This document shows positions 49,558 to 62,936 of a stretch of DNA of 64,000 nucleotides, piece by piece; position 1 is the stretch's first letter, and each line of letters begins with the position of its first letter. The stretch comes from Thinopyrum elongatum (lineage: Eukaryota; Streptophyta; Magnoliopsida; Poales; Poaceae): NCBI GenBank assembly GCA_011799875.1, contig CM022303.1, positions 727,819,483-727,883,482 of the forward strand, in the 5' to 3' direction. Made by a program: the position numbers and the translations under genes. The notes under the pieces were generated by a model. It was not told the origin of the DNA. It was given only the letters and a program-made list of their open reading frames with translations, and searched no databases.

Positions 49558-52520
49558 ATGGATCAAGATCGCGACGGGTTGGAGACCATCATGATGCTTC
49601 GTTGTCGGCTCCGAGTAATCTAACGCTGGATTATGTCACATATGTAGCACAAGATTCATATGGTACTGACTCATCCGCATTTCATATGACATGATTTATA
49701 ATTATGGGTGTTCACCTTCATGTACAACATACCGCATTTTTTGTTGATTGGTAAGTTGTAGGCTGTGAACCTTTAAACGATGAGATGCGGTCGTCTTATC
49801 AGAATAAGACGGATGGTGCGACGAAGCTACAAGATGATACTCAAGGTATTCCCATGCATGCTTATCCACCATCCAAACCGACGTATTCGGTAGCGGATCA
49901 GTCAGGTTTAGTCCACTTTCCGGGATGAGCTTTATGGGCTTTTTGGTTTTTACTTTTAACATGATACAGACGACAGAACTTCCGAGCAGCATGCAACAGG
50001 AGCTGTATTTAATGAACGCAAAAATTACGCTGACGAAACAAGGGAGCAGTTCAACGCACAGAGGCGTGTAGCTTATCGGAAGAAAAAAGAGGAGGATACG
50101 GTCAGGTTACAAGAGGAGAATCAGCCTTCCCTTTCAAATTCTGGTAAGTTGTTTAACGTGAGTTTGCTGACTAATCTTAGGTTCATATAAATGCTCGTTT
50201 CGTATATGTTGTATCAATGTGATCTAAGTGAGTTGTAAACATAGCCTGAATATATCTGGCCTGGCTAAACATAACCTGAATAAACATAACATGCACAGAG
50301 AAACGTATTGTTCAACCAGACCTCTAAAATCCCATGCACATACTTTTTTTATTCACTAACTCTCATACATCTGGTTCATCTGGTAGACCATAGGGAACTT
50401 ATGAACGCGCGGAGGCGGGCATCTTATCGCACTAGCAAGTCAGATGGTTTGAAAAAGCAACAATACGATGGGCAGAATGTTCACCGCCGTACTCTATGTG
50501 ATATCACGAATGTTCATCAACCTTCACATGTGATCCCAGGTACATTTTTGGTACTTTTGCAATGTCCGGCGTTATATTTGCCACTTCGGTTAGCATACAT
50601 ATTCAGGTTCTGTTTAAGCTTCTCATTGTTTTCGTCATTTATGCTGGATTATTCTAGGAGCTGTCTCAAATGACCCCAATCAAACCATGGGTAAACTGGT
50701 GGGACAATGCAGCGATACCGGGTCAGGACAGAAGCTGGGGCAGATAAACAAACCCACAGTATATGATCATCAGAGTGTTGTTTATCTGCGTCCCCTTAGT
50801 ATATCAAGTAAGATTACTGATCACGCATGTTGAATCAGATAACCCAGCTAGCTCGGGCTATACATCAATCTCGCATAATGATGCAACATATCCTCATACA
50901 GCTTCGGTCACATCTGGTATCATTCGTGCGAAAGATACACAAGGTAATCTGATTGTACCTTTTCCATGATTGTTTGATGTCAAGTTGTGTTTTTTCCTTT
51001 GGCTTTTGAGAGAATGACATGAAAGACACCAAAGAAAATATGCAAAGAACAGAAGAAGATCGCAAGAGAGACCATAGAAACGCCCTGAGGAGAGCTGCTT
51101 ATCGGCGGGAAAAAGATCGGAATCTCCAAGATGAATATCTGCGGGCCCTTAATTTATCAGGTAAGCTTTAAATGTTTTAACCATTATAGTCAGTACCTTC
51201 AATTCATGTCTTAACCATAAAGTTTTCAATATGTTCTGTAAACTTTGTTTAACCAGACAACCCAACTAGATCCAACTATACATCATTCTCGCATAATGAT
51301 TCAACATTTCTTGCTACAACTACGGTCACATCTGGTCTCATTAATGACAATGATCTACAAGGTAATCAAATTGTGTGTACTCCATCATCAATTGATGTCA
51401 TATTATGTTTTATTCTCTACATTTTTTGAATGTCCTGAATGACACCAGATGTTGACTTGAATGACACCCAAGAAACAAATCAAAAAACGGACGAAGAATG
51501 CAAGAGAGATCATAAAAACGCCCTGAGGAGAGCTGCTTATCGGAGGAAAAAGCATCGGCTTAAAGAAGATGAAAATCTTCGTCCACTTTCGACATCAGGT
51601 AAAATATTACCTTTAGTTTCACCTTGACGTACATAGATTTTTTTTTCGCATAGCAAAATTTTTTTTTAGCGACCATCATGCTCGAAGCTATGAGTTTAAT
51701 GCTTCATCTTAATGCACATGGTTTGTATTTATGTAGCAAAAGAAGGTTCTAATATTCTTTAGTCACTACCTCCATACGTATTAAAATCAGATTGTTCTAA
51801 CCATGTTTTCAAAACGTTGTTCAACCAGCCAACCCTAATAGCTCCAGCTACACAGAATTCTTGCATTATGATGCAACATTTTCCCCTTCAACATTAGACG
51901 CGTCTGGTGTCACCCATGACAATGACCTAGCTAGGAGGCAACGTGATGATGAACGTAGAAGAAACGAGCAAAGGGAGCAGAGAAACTCACATAGCCGAGC
52001 ATGTTATAAGACGAAAAAGGATGAACTAACGGTTGATGTCAGAGAAAAACTGAATGCAAAGCTACGAGAGAAGCGCATGCAACGCCGCAAAAGCATGTCG
52101 GTGATTGAGAAGGGGGAGTCAAGTGCTCAGAGGAAGGCCAATTATGCTAGAAGGAAAAACACCCCGTGCAATGAATCCCTCGCAATCCCACGTCCAGACC
52201 TAGCAAACTCAACCTCTGAATGTCCCGTATCCACCTGCCGCGCATCACCCGTCTCTCGGGCCGCCGAAGATGATTCATCTGATGGCGATCCTCCGACGAT
52301 CATGCCGAATTGCACTGTCGGTACCGATGGTATGAAAATGCTATTGTCACGTTCTTATGCTCATTCTCAGCAACCCTCTTCTTACATGATGTTGTCTATT
52401 GTCACATCCGCCACGATGACAATGCAGACGACATCGATGGATTCCTAAGCCGCATACTGGGCGATGAGACGACACCACCCGACTTGATGGATGAGGAGTA
52501 TTACATGTTTCGCGACCAAG
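49558..52520 (+). CDS. Modular multi-exon gene of repeated phase 1-1 exons with basic RxxYRxxK motifs; possibly the N-terminal part of a Helitron protein
   Basis: Likely exons: 49558-49662 (105 nt), 49762-49845 (84), 49970-50143 (174), 50387-50539 (153), 50658-50690 (33), 50839-50943 (105), 51011-51160 (150), 51257-51361 (105), 51449-51598 (150), 51829 to about 52319, and 52428-52520 (93). Those with fixed borders are multiples of three with AG before and GT after, and begin and end in phase 1. Type a exons (all 105 nt) encode SHNDAT-like segments. Type b exons carry NALRRAAYRRKK, NARRRASYRTSK or AQRRVAYRKKK. In 51829-52319 an a and a b unit are fused without an intron. The last exon encodes DDIDGFLSRILGDE and an acidic end. 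Basic repeats of this style occur at the start of plant Helitron helicase proteins, so that identity is inferred; no Rep or helicase domain is in view. The gene is cut by the repeat junction at about 52550. Confidence 0.6.
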
Positions 52521-52550
52521 GTATGGTCAACTCTGAACTATGACGTCCCG

Positions 52551-55500
52551 CACTCCCTCAAAAAATAAAGAAAGAAAGAAAGAAGTAAGTTATACGTAAC
52601 GCCAGAGAAATTAATCAACCGTTTGTTGAGTCTCAATAAGAAAGTCATTGTACGAGCCTTTTTTAGGGAACGAGAGAGTTTTTATTACTCATAAAATGTT
52701 TTTTAGGGATACAAGTGGAGTCCGGAGGCTCCATCAACCAACCATGTCTACCCACAAAAGTGAGGTATGAAAATTTCACTCAAGCATGTGCGTCCCTATT
52801 ATACCTCTCGTCTTCGTGGTCGAATATGCCTCTCTGAAACTTTCTCTTTCCGGACATAAATCTCCTTCAGAACTGTACCATATTTTGTAAGCTGTTTCAA
52901 GTGTCCAAGTTCTTTATTATTGCATAACAAATCTGAGACAATCAATACCCTTCCGGCATTGATATCCAGCTGCTAAAGACAGCGCTTTCACAACTGTTGT
53001 AGCTTCAAGCAATCTCAGGGTTAACCATTCCTTCAAAAACTGTAGCTGATGCTCCCCCATATAATGGCCTTGCTGATCCCGCTACTGCTGAGGAAGCCCC
53101 TTTTGCTGTTTTGGGAGAGCCCTCCATCAAACCTGAATCTTGAGAAGTTTTGTTCTGGGGGTTCCACTTCATCGTCTATACATTTGCTTCAGAGTGACCA
53201 TTCTATCGTCTTGCACCACCCCCGGCCTGTTCAGCTTTTTGCCCTCCTCAGACTCGCAACTATTCATCGAGAAAACGATCATGAAACATGCCGTCGAACA
53301 CGGAGATTGGAATTCTTTTTTCATGTATAGCTCGCCTCCTTGCCCACCATAGAGCCCATAAGATAACAAGTGCTCTTGCAAACGTTCCCCAGCTACTTCT
53401 TGCTTAATTCAGACATCCATAGTTTTGATAGGTTTTCATCAATTGTGACTTCAGCATACAACTCCTGATCTAGATTGCCCAAACACTTCGCGCCATGTTG
53501 CAACTCCATAATGTGTCTCTCTCCAATTATCATTCAAGGCACCAGAGAAAGTACATGCCGCCGAATCAGCCATATCCCATGCTCTCGAATTTCTCCCGTA
53601 GCTAATGATGTCTCTTGCAAGCCTCCTGCAAGTTTCTGGTTTTTGGTGGATGCCGAACACCCCAATGCCTTTTCCAACCCGAGTGCTCTTCATTCCTGTT
53701 GGGAGTTTTGTGGGGTGTCTTTTCTACTCTCTCTTTTCCCGCTTCCTTTTTAGAGAAAAGGCGTACCCCTACTTTAAATAAGCCACACGGCAAGTAGCAA
53801 AACAACAGTCACGGGTGACCACTACAGGACATAAAAGAGTACCAGGCGATCGAACAACCAGCGTTACATAGGCCAATAAATCATAGGCACACATGCCCAC
53901 ATCAAAAGTTCAAGATAGGTGCGCCTCAACACCCTACTCTTAAAAGACTCGCAGGGCGCCGAGATTAAGCATGAACATCATCCAGTGGAGACGACAAGAT
54001 AGAAAAGCGCCCTAACTTTAGAAATCATCATCTCCAGGCGTCTCGATCGGCCAGGTTAGTCAATAATTTTCCGCTGCTGCAAGAAGATAGACATTTTAAA
54101 ACTAGAAACTAGTAATATTGCACGTGCAACGCACGTTATAAGCTTAGCAAGAAATTTTTTCAGGCCCCTCTTAAAGTATTTTCGAGCAAAATCAGCTACT
54201 AATCCCTCTTAAATCATCCATGCTCCCTTGATCAACTGAACTTTTCTTCTGCAATCTGTGACAATGAGTAACTACTGAGGTACATTGGACTTATTACATA
54301 ATCTTCTCTGAATATAAATTGTATTTCTTTTCTTCAAAGTCTTGTAAGCTTTAAATCAGCTTCAGGTGCACCTATTTCCCAATGTTAGAAGAAACGGACC
54401 TTACTGCACAACAACCTTGACGACAATATTCATTCTATTTATCGATTGCTCACCGTCTGTGTCGCCACCATTGACGGCACCTTCGCCACACTGCCTACAC
54501 TCTGGCAGCCATTAGGCGATGGTAGAGTGAGCAAAACTTGCAATATGTAGAAAAGGAGAAAATACGATGGATCAAAAAAGTAATGGGAAGCTCTATGACA
54601 TTTTGAGTCGCCTACTTGATCAAGGGAAATGGAAAAGGTATGAAAGGAAAATTATCCCAACTTGCACGATCACACACAATGACACACACACACATCGAAG
54701 GCAACCGTACTCGAATCAGTTTAGTGTTACATAACATGGCAACACAAAAAAGGCATACTATAGTGCAGATTTCTCATAATACATAGTAAAAATGAAGTGC
54801 ATCACTAAAGTTAGAGAGCTTAGCCTCGAGAGGATTTTTCCTCAATAACATGTTTTTCCAGAGAGAACAACATATAAATGGACACGTGTATGTCACCTCT
54901 CACAAAGCAAAATTGTAGAATCTGAACACTTGCCTATTAAGTATTAACATCACTTTTGCAAAAGCCATGACAAGCCACATGACCTTTACTTGCAAGTACA
55001 CCAACAACCACAAAATATATGGCATGATTTCTAGGTCTTTGTTCCGTGTATTCTGAACGATATGTGCATAAAGGCCAAGACACCAAAAGATGGACAATTT
55101 ACACATCTGAAAAGAAAAGGAGATATCTTGAAGAATTACCTAGGTAGTCCTTCAGAAAATAAGAGCACATGAACTAACACAGCAGAAATGTGTCCTGAAA
55201 TAGAATCCCGATATAAGTCATCTAGCATAATTCCATCAGTATGTGGGACACATAATATTTTCATCTTGATATTAACCATCACCTCAATAAGTATTAAACT
55301 GAACGTTAGATGTCATCTAGTGAAGCTGCCTACTAGGATTTGAGAAGATTAATCCATGCTATTGCTTATTTTAAACAAAACATGGCCTGCATTTTGGAGA
55401 GTTGGAGACATCAATGTAGATACCACATGTCCTATAATAAAGATTCAACAAAATATTGAGGACGGGATGGAGAATTCTAAAGGGAAAACCAAAGACCTAT

Positions 55501-58500
55501 TAATAGCATGAAATTGACAAAAAGGGGGCTGTCAATAAAAACAGAGCTCCTTATGCATCCTTCTTCTACCCTTCGTGGCCAAAACTGCAGTTTTCTGAAC
55601 ATCAGTAGGCCGCACCCTAGCTCGTCAGGCAAGGTGACAAAAAACATCACACGTCTTTCACCTCCAAATTTGACTAATTCTGGTAGTTGTGATACAATTT
55701 TCAGCTCTCATAATTCACAACCTGAAGAATGCTATGCTTCAGAAAACATTAACATCTAGACGATTTCGAAGCCAGGAACACCGGTAATTACCAGCGGTTG
55801 GTCGTCGGTCCTTGCTCGATATGGCAACGGCCGCTTGCTCGAGGTTTTGGCGATGTGGGCATGTCCGAAATCTCAACTCTGTCGAAGGGTGAGTGCGGAC
55901 AGGCCAGTGAGGGTGTAGGAGGAGGACGGCAAGTGACGGAGCGCTGGGGGCGGCACGGGAGCGGCGGCGCGCGGATAGTGCTCCCTCATCTGCGCATCGC
56001 GCGGCATGGCTGCGGCGGCACGGCGGCTCCTGCTCCCTCGGCTGCGCGGCGGCGCGGGCATGCTGCCGGCGCCACGTCCTCCTGGTCCCTGTGCGGCGTG
56101 GCCGGGCGCGGCGCGCGGCATGCTGCAGGCGGCACGAGGCCGGGGGCGCGGGGGCTCCTGCTCCCTGGGCGGCATGGCGGCGGCGGAAGGGAGCGTGGGG
56201 ATCGTGCGTTATGTCAAGCTAGTGCGTGATTACAGGATACGTTGCATGATTATCTGAGGATGAGCAATTTCCATCCGGTTTCATTTTTCTGCCTTGCGTG
56301 TATTACCGGGGTGGGTTTTGCGGGCGTGAAGTTTTCCTCTGCGGTGGAATTTTTTTCATAAATCTAAATTGCTAAGTACACACAAAAAATGGATTAGATT
56401 AACACAAGCCGTTAGATTAAATTTAGTGGCCTAATCTATGTTATAATCGATCCGTGTACATTTTATGGCGTGTGTTTGGAGAAGTTTATGTTCGTCTTTT
56501 ATTATGATAAGTATAATTAAGCTAGCAAAAGGCCCGTGCGTTGCAGCGAAAAAAAAATCCTCTCATATCTCTAACTGGGTCTTTGGACAACTGTGCGTCG
56601 CCGTTTCATAGTTATGAAGATCGAACCCTCCCTCGTCGCAATTTTATTTTTTGCCACTCTCCGATCTGGGCCTCATTGCGCGTCAGGTGGGCTTTCTCCG
56701 TTGGGCCAAAACAGTTGGCAAGTAACGAAACCATAACGTACTTGAATTAATTGAAGCGTGGACCAAACCAAGAATATCACGGGAGGTCCTATTGGACGCA
56801 TTCTGCGTCAACTAGCGACCCCGACCACAGCGCGCGCCCCTACTGGGCCGGCCCATTGTAACCAGCAGCGCCGCAGTGAACCGCGCACTGTAGCGACTAT
56901 CAATGTAGCGATCCAGTTTCCTGTACGAATCGGTTTTTTGCCCGCGTTTTTATTTTCGAACATTTTTCCAAAAAGTAATACTTTTACAAAACACGAACAT
57001 TTTTTGAAAACGCAAAACAAATTTGAAAAAAGGGACATTTTTCGAAATTCCAAACAATTTTTGAAACATGAATATTTTTTGAATTCGGAAATGCAACTTT
57101 TTTAATTGTATTTTTTTGAAAAAGGGAACATTTTTGAATTCCAAACAAACTTTTAAAACCATGATTTTTTTTTTGAATTTGTGAACAAATTTGGAAAACA
57201 GGAACATTTTTTTAAAATTCAGAACAAAATTTTTGAAACTGGGAACATTTTTTTGAATTTGTGGACAAATTTTTGAAAAAGGGGAACATTTTTTGAATTG
57301 TGAACAAAAATTTGAAAAACAGGACATCTTTTATATTCGGAAACAAATTGAAAATAAACTTGAAGAAAAAAAGGAAAACAAAAAAAAGGAATAGGAAAAA
57401 AGAATGAACAGAAAAAGAAGAGAAACAACAAAATGAAAAAACACAAAGAGAGAACATAGTAAAAGGAAAACGAAAAAGAAACTGAAAAAGAAAAGCCGGT
57501 TCAGGAACCTTCTAGAAGTTGCCCAAACCGGTAAAAAAACCGCTGGAAACTAATATGAAGGTTCCCAAAAACCGGTGTCTGCTGAAACGCTAAAACGGGC
57601 CGGCCCACTCGTCCCCGCTCGCTCCGCCCTCCTCCTGTGCGAAGCGTCGACAGCTTCCGCAACGAGCGACGAGTAGGATTTTCCGAATACACACCTCCCT
57701 TTAATGTAGGTAAGATCTCTACTCCTAATGGAGCAGTTGGTAGTCTTTGCCGGTCAATTTTCGTCCGCACCAATGACGGTTTTTTTTTCGTCCTCGATCC
57801 CACCTCCCGCTTCCCCTCGATTTCCCCCCTCCTCCCTCGAACCGGAAAAAAAAACGAATGCTCCCACCATGTCCAGTGCTAACCCCTCCGGTTGGTCGAA
57901 AAAAATCACTCTGAAAAAAGATCTACGAGAATAAACCTACGAAATTAGCCGGCGCTCGCAACGTCGTGCCTCGTGCACTTGCACGCACGAGTCGCCGCCG
58001 TCATTCGTCCCTACATCCACGCATCTAATGTCACCCCGCTCAATCCCTTCGCCGCCGTCTCATTCCCCTTCGCCTCCCATCCAGTGCAAAGCCTTGACCC
58101 ATCATCGCTGACCCGTAGGATCTCCGCCGCGGGATCATCGGAGCTGCGGCCCGATCCCGTTGAGGGCCCCTGATCCGCGGTTTTGTCGTTTGAGATTCAG
58201 GATCTGCTTGCCCCTCCAGTTGTCGTGTTTCGTTGCTTGCAGGGGTCTGCCGCCAGACCGCTTCCACCGCGCCGTATATCGGTTCCAGTTCCCATCGCCG
58301 ATTTCCAGGCCCCGCCGACGATGTGGAGAGGATCCGCCACCGATAGCGATCAATGTTTTTCATACATCCAACGCATGCTATACAGGCAATAAAAAATTTA
58401 TAACACCCATTGTCGATCACTTTTGATTCTTAACCCTTTCAGATCTAGCGCACCTAACTACACACCAGCTTTGGATTTGCAAGTGGTGAGACCGCTCAGT

Positions 58501-60331
58501 CCCATAGTCATCAGAAGCAGCAGTGACACCAGTTTTCCGAGTTTTGCAGCTCACAACAACATCAGAAGCAGCAAGTGACACATCAGAGGTGGAATAATAA
58601 CTGTTTTATGGAAAGAAACATCCAGAATGTTCATGTTCTAGATGTTAATTCCACTTTGATTTTATTCTCATCCCATTACATTCGAGCAAAACGTTCTCAT
58701 CTTACATAAAATGATAACTGTATAAGGTAGGAAGGGCGCTTACAGAGTAGGATGGGCGCTTGTTTGTATCCAATTAATAAGATGTAGTTTCCAATAGTTT
58801 TCCCTGCATATATGTAGGCCAAAATAAGTGATAAGAAAGTGAGTGCATGCATTGAAAATGATACGGCAGGATCATATGATAGAAGCAACCTTAATGATAC
58901 AAAGAATCTAGAGGACATGTCTACACTCCAACAATAAGTACAATTGTGCCCATTTTGAAAAAATTAATAACGATAGAGCACATAGTAGTGGTGACCTCAC
59001 ACAACTCAAAATACCTGTCGAATCAACATGGAAAACAGGTGCTAAAAATAGTATCTACAATTGAAATTAGTATCGAGTTCAAACTCACAATTCCATAAGG
59101 ATTTTCTTTCTTTCTGATTTGGCAATGAAACACTACATCTGAATTAAGTTAACAGACATGACAAACTATCAGAATGCGGGAAAGAAAATAATGAAACACT
59201 ACTAACCAAGGTTTCTACTTCCTTAAAACAGTTCTCAATTGATACCAAATAAAGGTATGAAGGGCACTTTGTATTAATGACCATCCTTTGGAAAATTGAA
59301 TAACAACACTTTGTATGACAAAATAAGTAATAAGCAGAGTGAGTGCCATGCTTGAATATGGAGACAGGATGAACTACATATAGACACATACAAACATCTA
59401 GAGACATCAGCGCAAGTTAGTGGGCTTGCTACCCCCAACCCCCGCTATTTCAAATATTCTTGCCTCCATCAGGCAATGGTCATTTAATGTCAGGGAACTG
59501 CCATTCCATGGTGCGTATGGGGAATTCAAAAAGCAGTCAGGTGAACATCAACCAGAAGAGGACGTGTACTAACGGGTATGATGCACTCTATCATATATTC
59601 CTACCACATGCGTTCAATGCATCTGACAGTGACAATGTTTATATGCATAATGTATTGCGTCCGTACGACGGGAAAATGTTGAAGAATACAATGCAAGCAT
59701 CTACCCGTAGCTGAATATTTGACGATACTTACACGACGGTTCCAGGTTAAAAGACTGTGTGAAAGATTGGTGAGAATGTTGCCTGCTATGTTTGTCGCCT
59801 ATGTATCATTGGTCTTATATTCATCCTGGTTTACAAAACTCTACAGATGGATCAGATCGCTACGGCTTGGAGACCATCATGATGCTTCGTTGTCGGCTCC
59901 TAGTAATCTAACGCTGGATTATGTCACATATGTAGCACAAGATTCATATGGTACGACTCATCCGAATTTCATATGACATGATTTATAATTATGGGTGTTC
60001 ACCTTCATTACACATAACCGCATTTTTGTTGATTTGGTAAGTTGTAGGCTGTGAACCTTAACGATGAGATGCGGTCGTTTATCAGAATAGACGGATGTGC
60101 GACGAATCTCAAAGATGATACTCAAGTACTTCCCATGCATGCTTATCCACCATCCAAACCGGACGTATTCGTAGCGGATCAGTCAGGTTAGTCCCCTTTC
60201 CGGGATGAGCTTTCATTGGGCTTTTTGGTTTTTTTACTTTTAACATGATACCACGACAGAACTTCCGAGCAGCATGCAACAGGAGCTGTATTTAATGACG
60301 CAAAAATTACGCCTGACAAACAAGGAGCAGT
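52551..60331. repeat. Segmental repeat, copy B (of about 42240-50050), rich in one-base indels
   Basis: Collinear with copy A from the (gaaa)n tract beside the LINE to the third exon of the modular gene (tgacaaacaaggagcagt at the end). Differences are mainly single-base losses and gains spread evenly over LINE, Helitron-like, non-coding and exon parts. Several variants agree with copy C and not copy A: ttatacgtaacg, tttcaagtgtcc, gagacaatc, and the absence of the 38-base deletion. Contained parts: LINE 52659-53751, second LINE end 53752-54105, Helitron-like 3' end near 54110, head-to-head Helitron ends near 57716, and first modular exons around 59845-60310. Confidence 0.93.
52659..53751 (-). 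pseudogene. LINE ORF2 end (zf-RVT / RNase H-like), copy B
   Basis: Same fragment as 42349-43390, with frames destroyed by many small indels. The short frames left (53602-53805 and 53451-53693 on the minus strand) still show NRNEEHSGWKRHWGVRHPPK and CTFSGALNDNWRE. It retains the 38 bases missing from copy A near 53405. Confidence 0.8.
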
Positions 60332-61021
60332 CATGTAGATTTTACAGTTTATCATATACATGTTGATTCCATGGCGATGAAGACAGACCAAGCAGGGAGC
60401 TCAACGTGCTAGAGATAAGCATGTTCACCTAGGGGGAAATTATACGAAATATTTCAACCTCACTGCAAATGGTAAGGAAAACAAATTTTCCAACTAGAAC
60501 GATAAGAGGGGACCATTGTGGGTGAGGGCAACTTCAAAGTGTTTTTATCGACTAGTATAAGAGAATTTTTGGTGCACCAGCTAAAAACAATTTCTCTATG
60601 ATATAAGAGTCAAATGCTCACACTACGCAGTAGTCTCCAGAACAAAATACTGTTATTACTGCTGACTTCACGAAGGAGGAAGTATATGAAGCTATCTCTT
60701 AGATGGAGCATAATAAGATTCTGGTACCAAATGATTTTCTGTGGAGTTTCACCAAGAATTTTGGGAAGTCACTTAGTAATATTTGACGGGTATGTTTGAT
60801 CAGATGCAAGCTGGAGAGCTGCCTCTGATTAAGCTTAATCATGGGGTCATTATTCTTTACTAAACATAATGTTTTTGTAGTGTGTTTATTTGGTAGTGTC
60901 AATGTTGATATTTATTTCCATTAATCAGCCTTATAAACTGGGAAGGAGGAAGCTCTCAGCTAGCTTAGCTGTAACCAGTGTTAGGAGATCCACCCATGGT
61001 TTAGCTTAGCCGGAAATATTT

Positions 61022-61276
61022 TTTTCTTGAACACAGTACAGACGCAAAGCGCTCATATATACGCGCACACCCTCACCCCTATGAACGCACACATGCACAT
61101 CCTACCCCTATGAGCACATCCGAAGGACTGAGCTGGCATTTCATGATATTTTACGAAGTCACCGTAGGCGTCTCGTAGTCAACGGGAACGTCTCCTCCCA
61201 CTGAAACCAGGATTTGAACCCTGATGGGCTGGGGATACCACTGTCCACCTAACCATCCAACCATAGGTTGGTTTGC
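61022..61276 (-). mobile_element. Au-like SINE, copy C
   Basis: Second copy of the SINE at 40434-40688, carried by the segmental repeat. Flanks 61004-61021 and 61277-61294 carry the same target duplication; the left one has one changed base (aaatatt). It differs from copy A by two or three bases. Confidence 0.85.
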
Positions 61277-62492
61277 GCTTAGCCGGAAATACTTAATATG
61301 TTGATACATGATTAATTCCCGGTGTAGATAAGTAAGCTCAAGACAATCAGTCGCGCAACAGCTAATTAATTAATGTACCTTGAACTTGTAAAGCCAGATC
61401 TGACAGGCATTGTTTTTTCATGTTCTGACAGACATTGTGAACAGGACTAGCTGTGAGACGACTTGGGGGGTCGATCGAGGTCATGCTAAAGGTCCGAATA
61501 TGGTACTACTTGCCAGACCTAGATAACTATGACAAGCTGGAGAAAAGCTCCTTAGAAAGCTCTGCCTGAGATTGCATCTGAGTAACTAACTATCAGCAGC
61601 AGCTCAAGAGTGAAGTAATATTCCAGATGATGCTGGCGTGGTTCCAGTCAAATTCGATGTGTTTGTCATAATTGAGAAGCCTGGGCTGGGGACAAAACAT
61701 ATGGAGTAAATCAATCGTCAATGAATTACGTCCTCTCTATCAACTTTGGCGCTAGCTAAATTGACACCGAGCTCTCTCTTTCTGGCTGAAGATGGGATAG
61801 TGAATGGATCAATAAACTTCAGGTTCCCATCAAGAATATTTACTTTCTCTAGTGGCATATCACGATGCAAAAGTCCCCGTCAAAGAAAGGTCTGTTTGGT
61901 AGGGCAATGGTCACTCTAATTTTAGAAATAAATCATGTTTGCTCGTTTTGCAACAAAACAAAATTTCTGGAATTATTTCCACTCACAATCTTGCATCTTC
62001 TACTCGTTGGTGTATTTTCTCTAAAATGGCTTTAGAAGACTTGGAGTGTTTAAGTTCTGGTCACACAACTTCAACTGAGTTTTTGGGCTGAACTTGTGTA
62101 CTGAAAAATACTATGGGCAGTTGTTTGTGAAACCGTTGAAGCCTTTGCAAGTGCATCGGAGAATTACTAGCTTCACGCCTTCTCTGTTTTACCTGCCAGG
62201 AGTAAGCAGGAACTTGCTGGGCAGAGAAGAGCCAATCAAACAATCTAGTACAATGTACAACCACCATCTATAACCACAGTACTTTTCATCTTTTTTTGGG
62301 GTACCTTCAATCAACCAGTATGTCTCCCCTTTTTTCTTGCGAGTCAGTATGTCTCCGCTTTACTGACAAATTAAACTACACATAAGGAGAAAGAAACTAA
62401 AACAAAGAAACAAAAAAATGAAAAACGAAAGAAACAACAAGAGATATCAACTCACATTAGGTGTGATCATGAGATCAACCCTAAAAATTCAT

Positions 62493-62803
62493 ATATAGAC
62501 ATTTTTAAAAAAATCTGAAATTATTTGACAACATCAATGTGGGGTATGTCTACAATTCCGAAAAACACAGCTCAAAACTCGATGTACATTTAGAGATTCA
62601 AAAAAGTCAAATTCGAATGTGAATAGTGGCAGCTTTGGGTGAATAGTACTTTGACACTATTCACATTCGATTTTGTTTTTTAAATTTCTACTAATTTAAG
62701 TCGAATTAGGAGATGAAACTTTTTGAGGTCGTATAGGAAACATTGATGTGTGTCTACAAAACAGTTGGTAATAAACATGTGTTTTCTTTTAAAAAATAAT
62801 CGA
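62493..62803. mobile_element. Foldback MITE-like element, copy C
   Basis: Copy of 41905-42215 with the same 21-base inverted core (62608-62628 and 62655-62675). One of few differences is ctttgacac against cttcgacac. Confidence 0.5.
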
Positions 62804-62936
62804 TCTCACTAAAAAATGCTATACGCAACTCCCCTCAAAAAAGAAAGAAAGAAAGAAAGAAGTAAGTTATACGTAACGCCAGAGAAATTAATCAACCGTT
62901 TGTTGAGTCTTAATAAGAAAGTCATTTGTACGAGCC

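Larger units (their letters stand above)
39744..50050. repeat. Segmental repeat, copy A
   Basis: 39744-43374 recurs as 60332-64000 with about ten substitutions, and about 42240-50050 recurs as 52551-60331 with many small indels. It contains a SINE, a foldback, LINE fragments, Helitron-like ends and the first exons of the modular gene. Copy A has a 38-base deletion near 43085 relative to the two other copies. Confidence 0.93.

Noticed and set aside
51861..52448. A bZIP transcription factor (basic RRAAYRRKK stretches)
   Set aside because: No leucine heptads follow the basic motifs, and the basic motif is repeated across several exons, unlike bZIP proteins.
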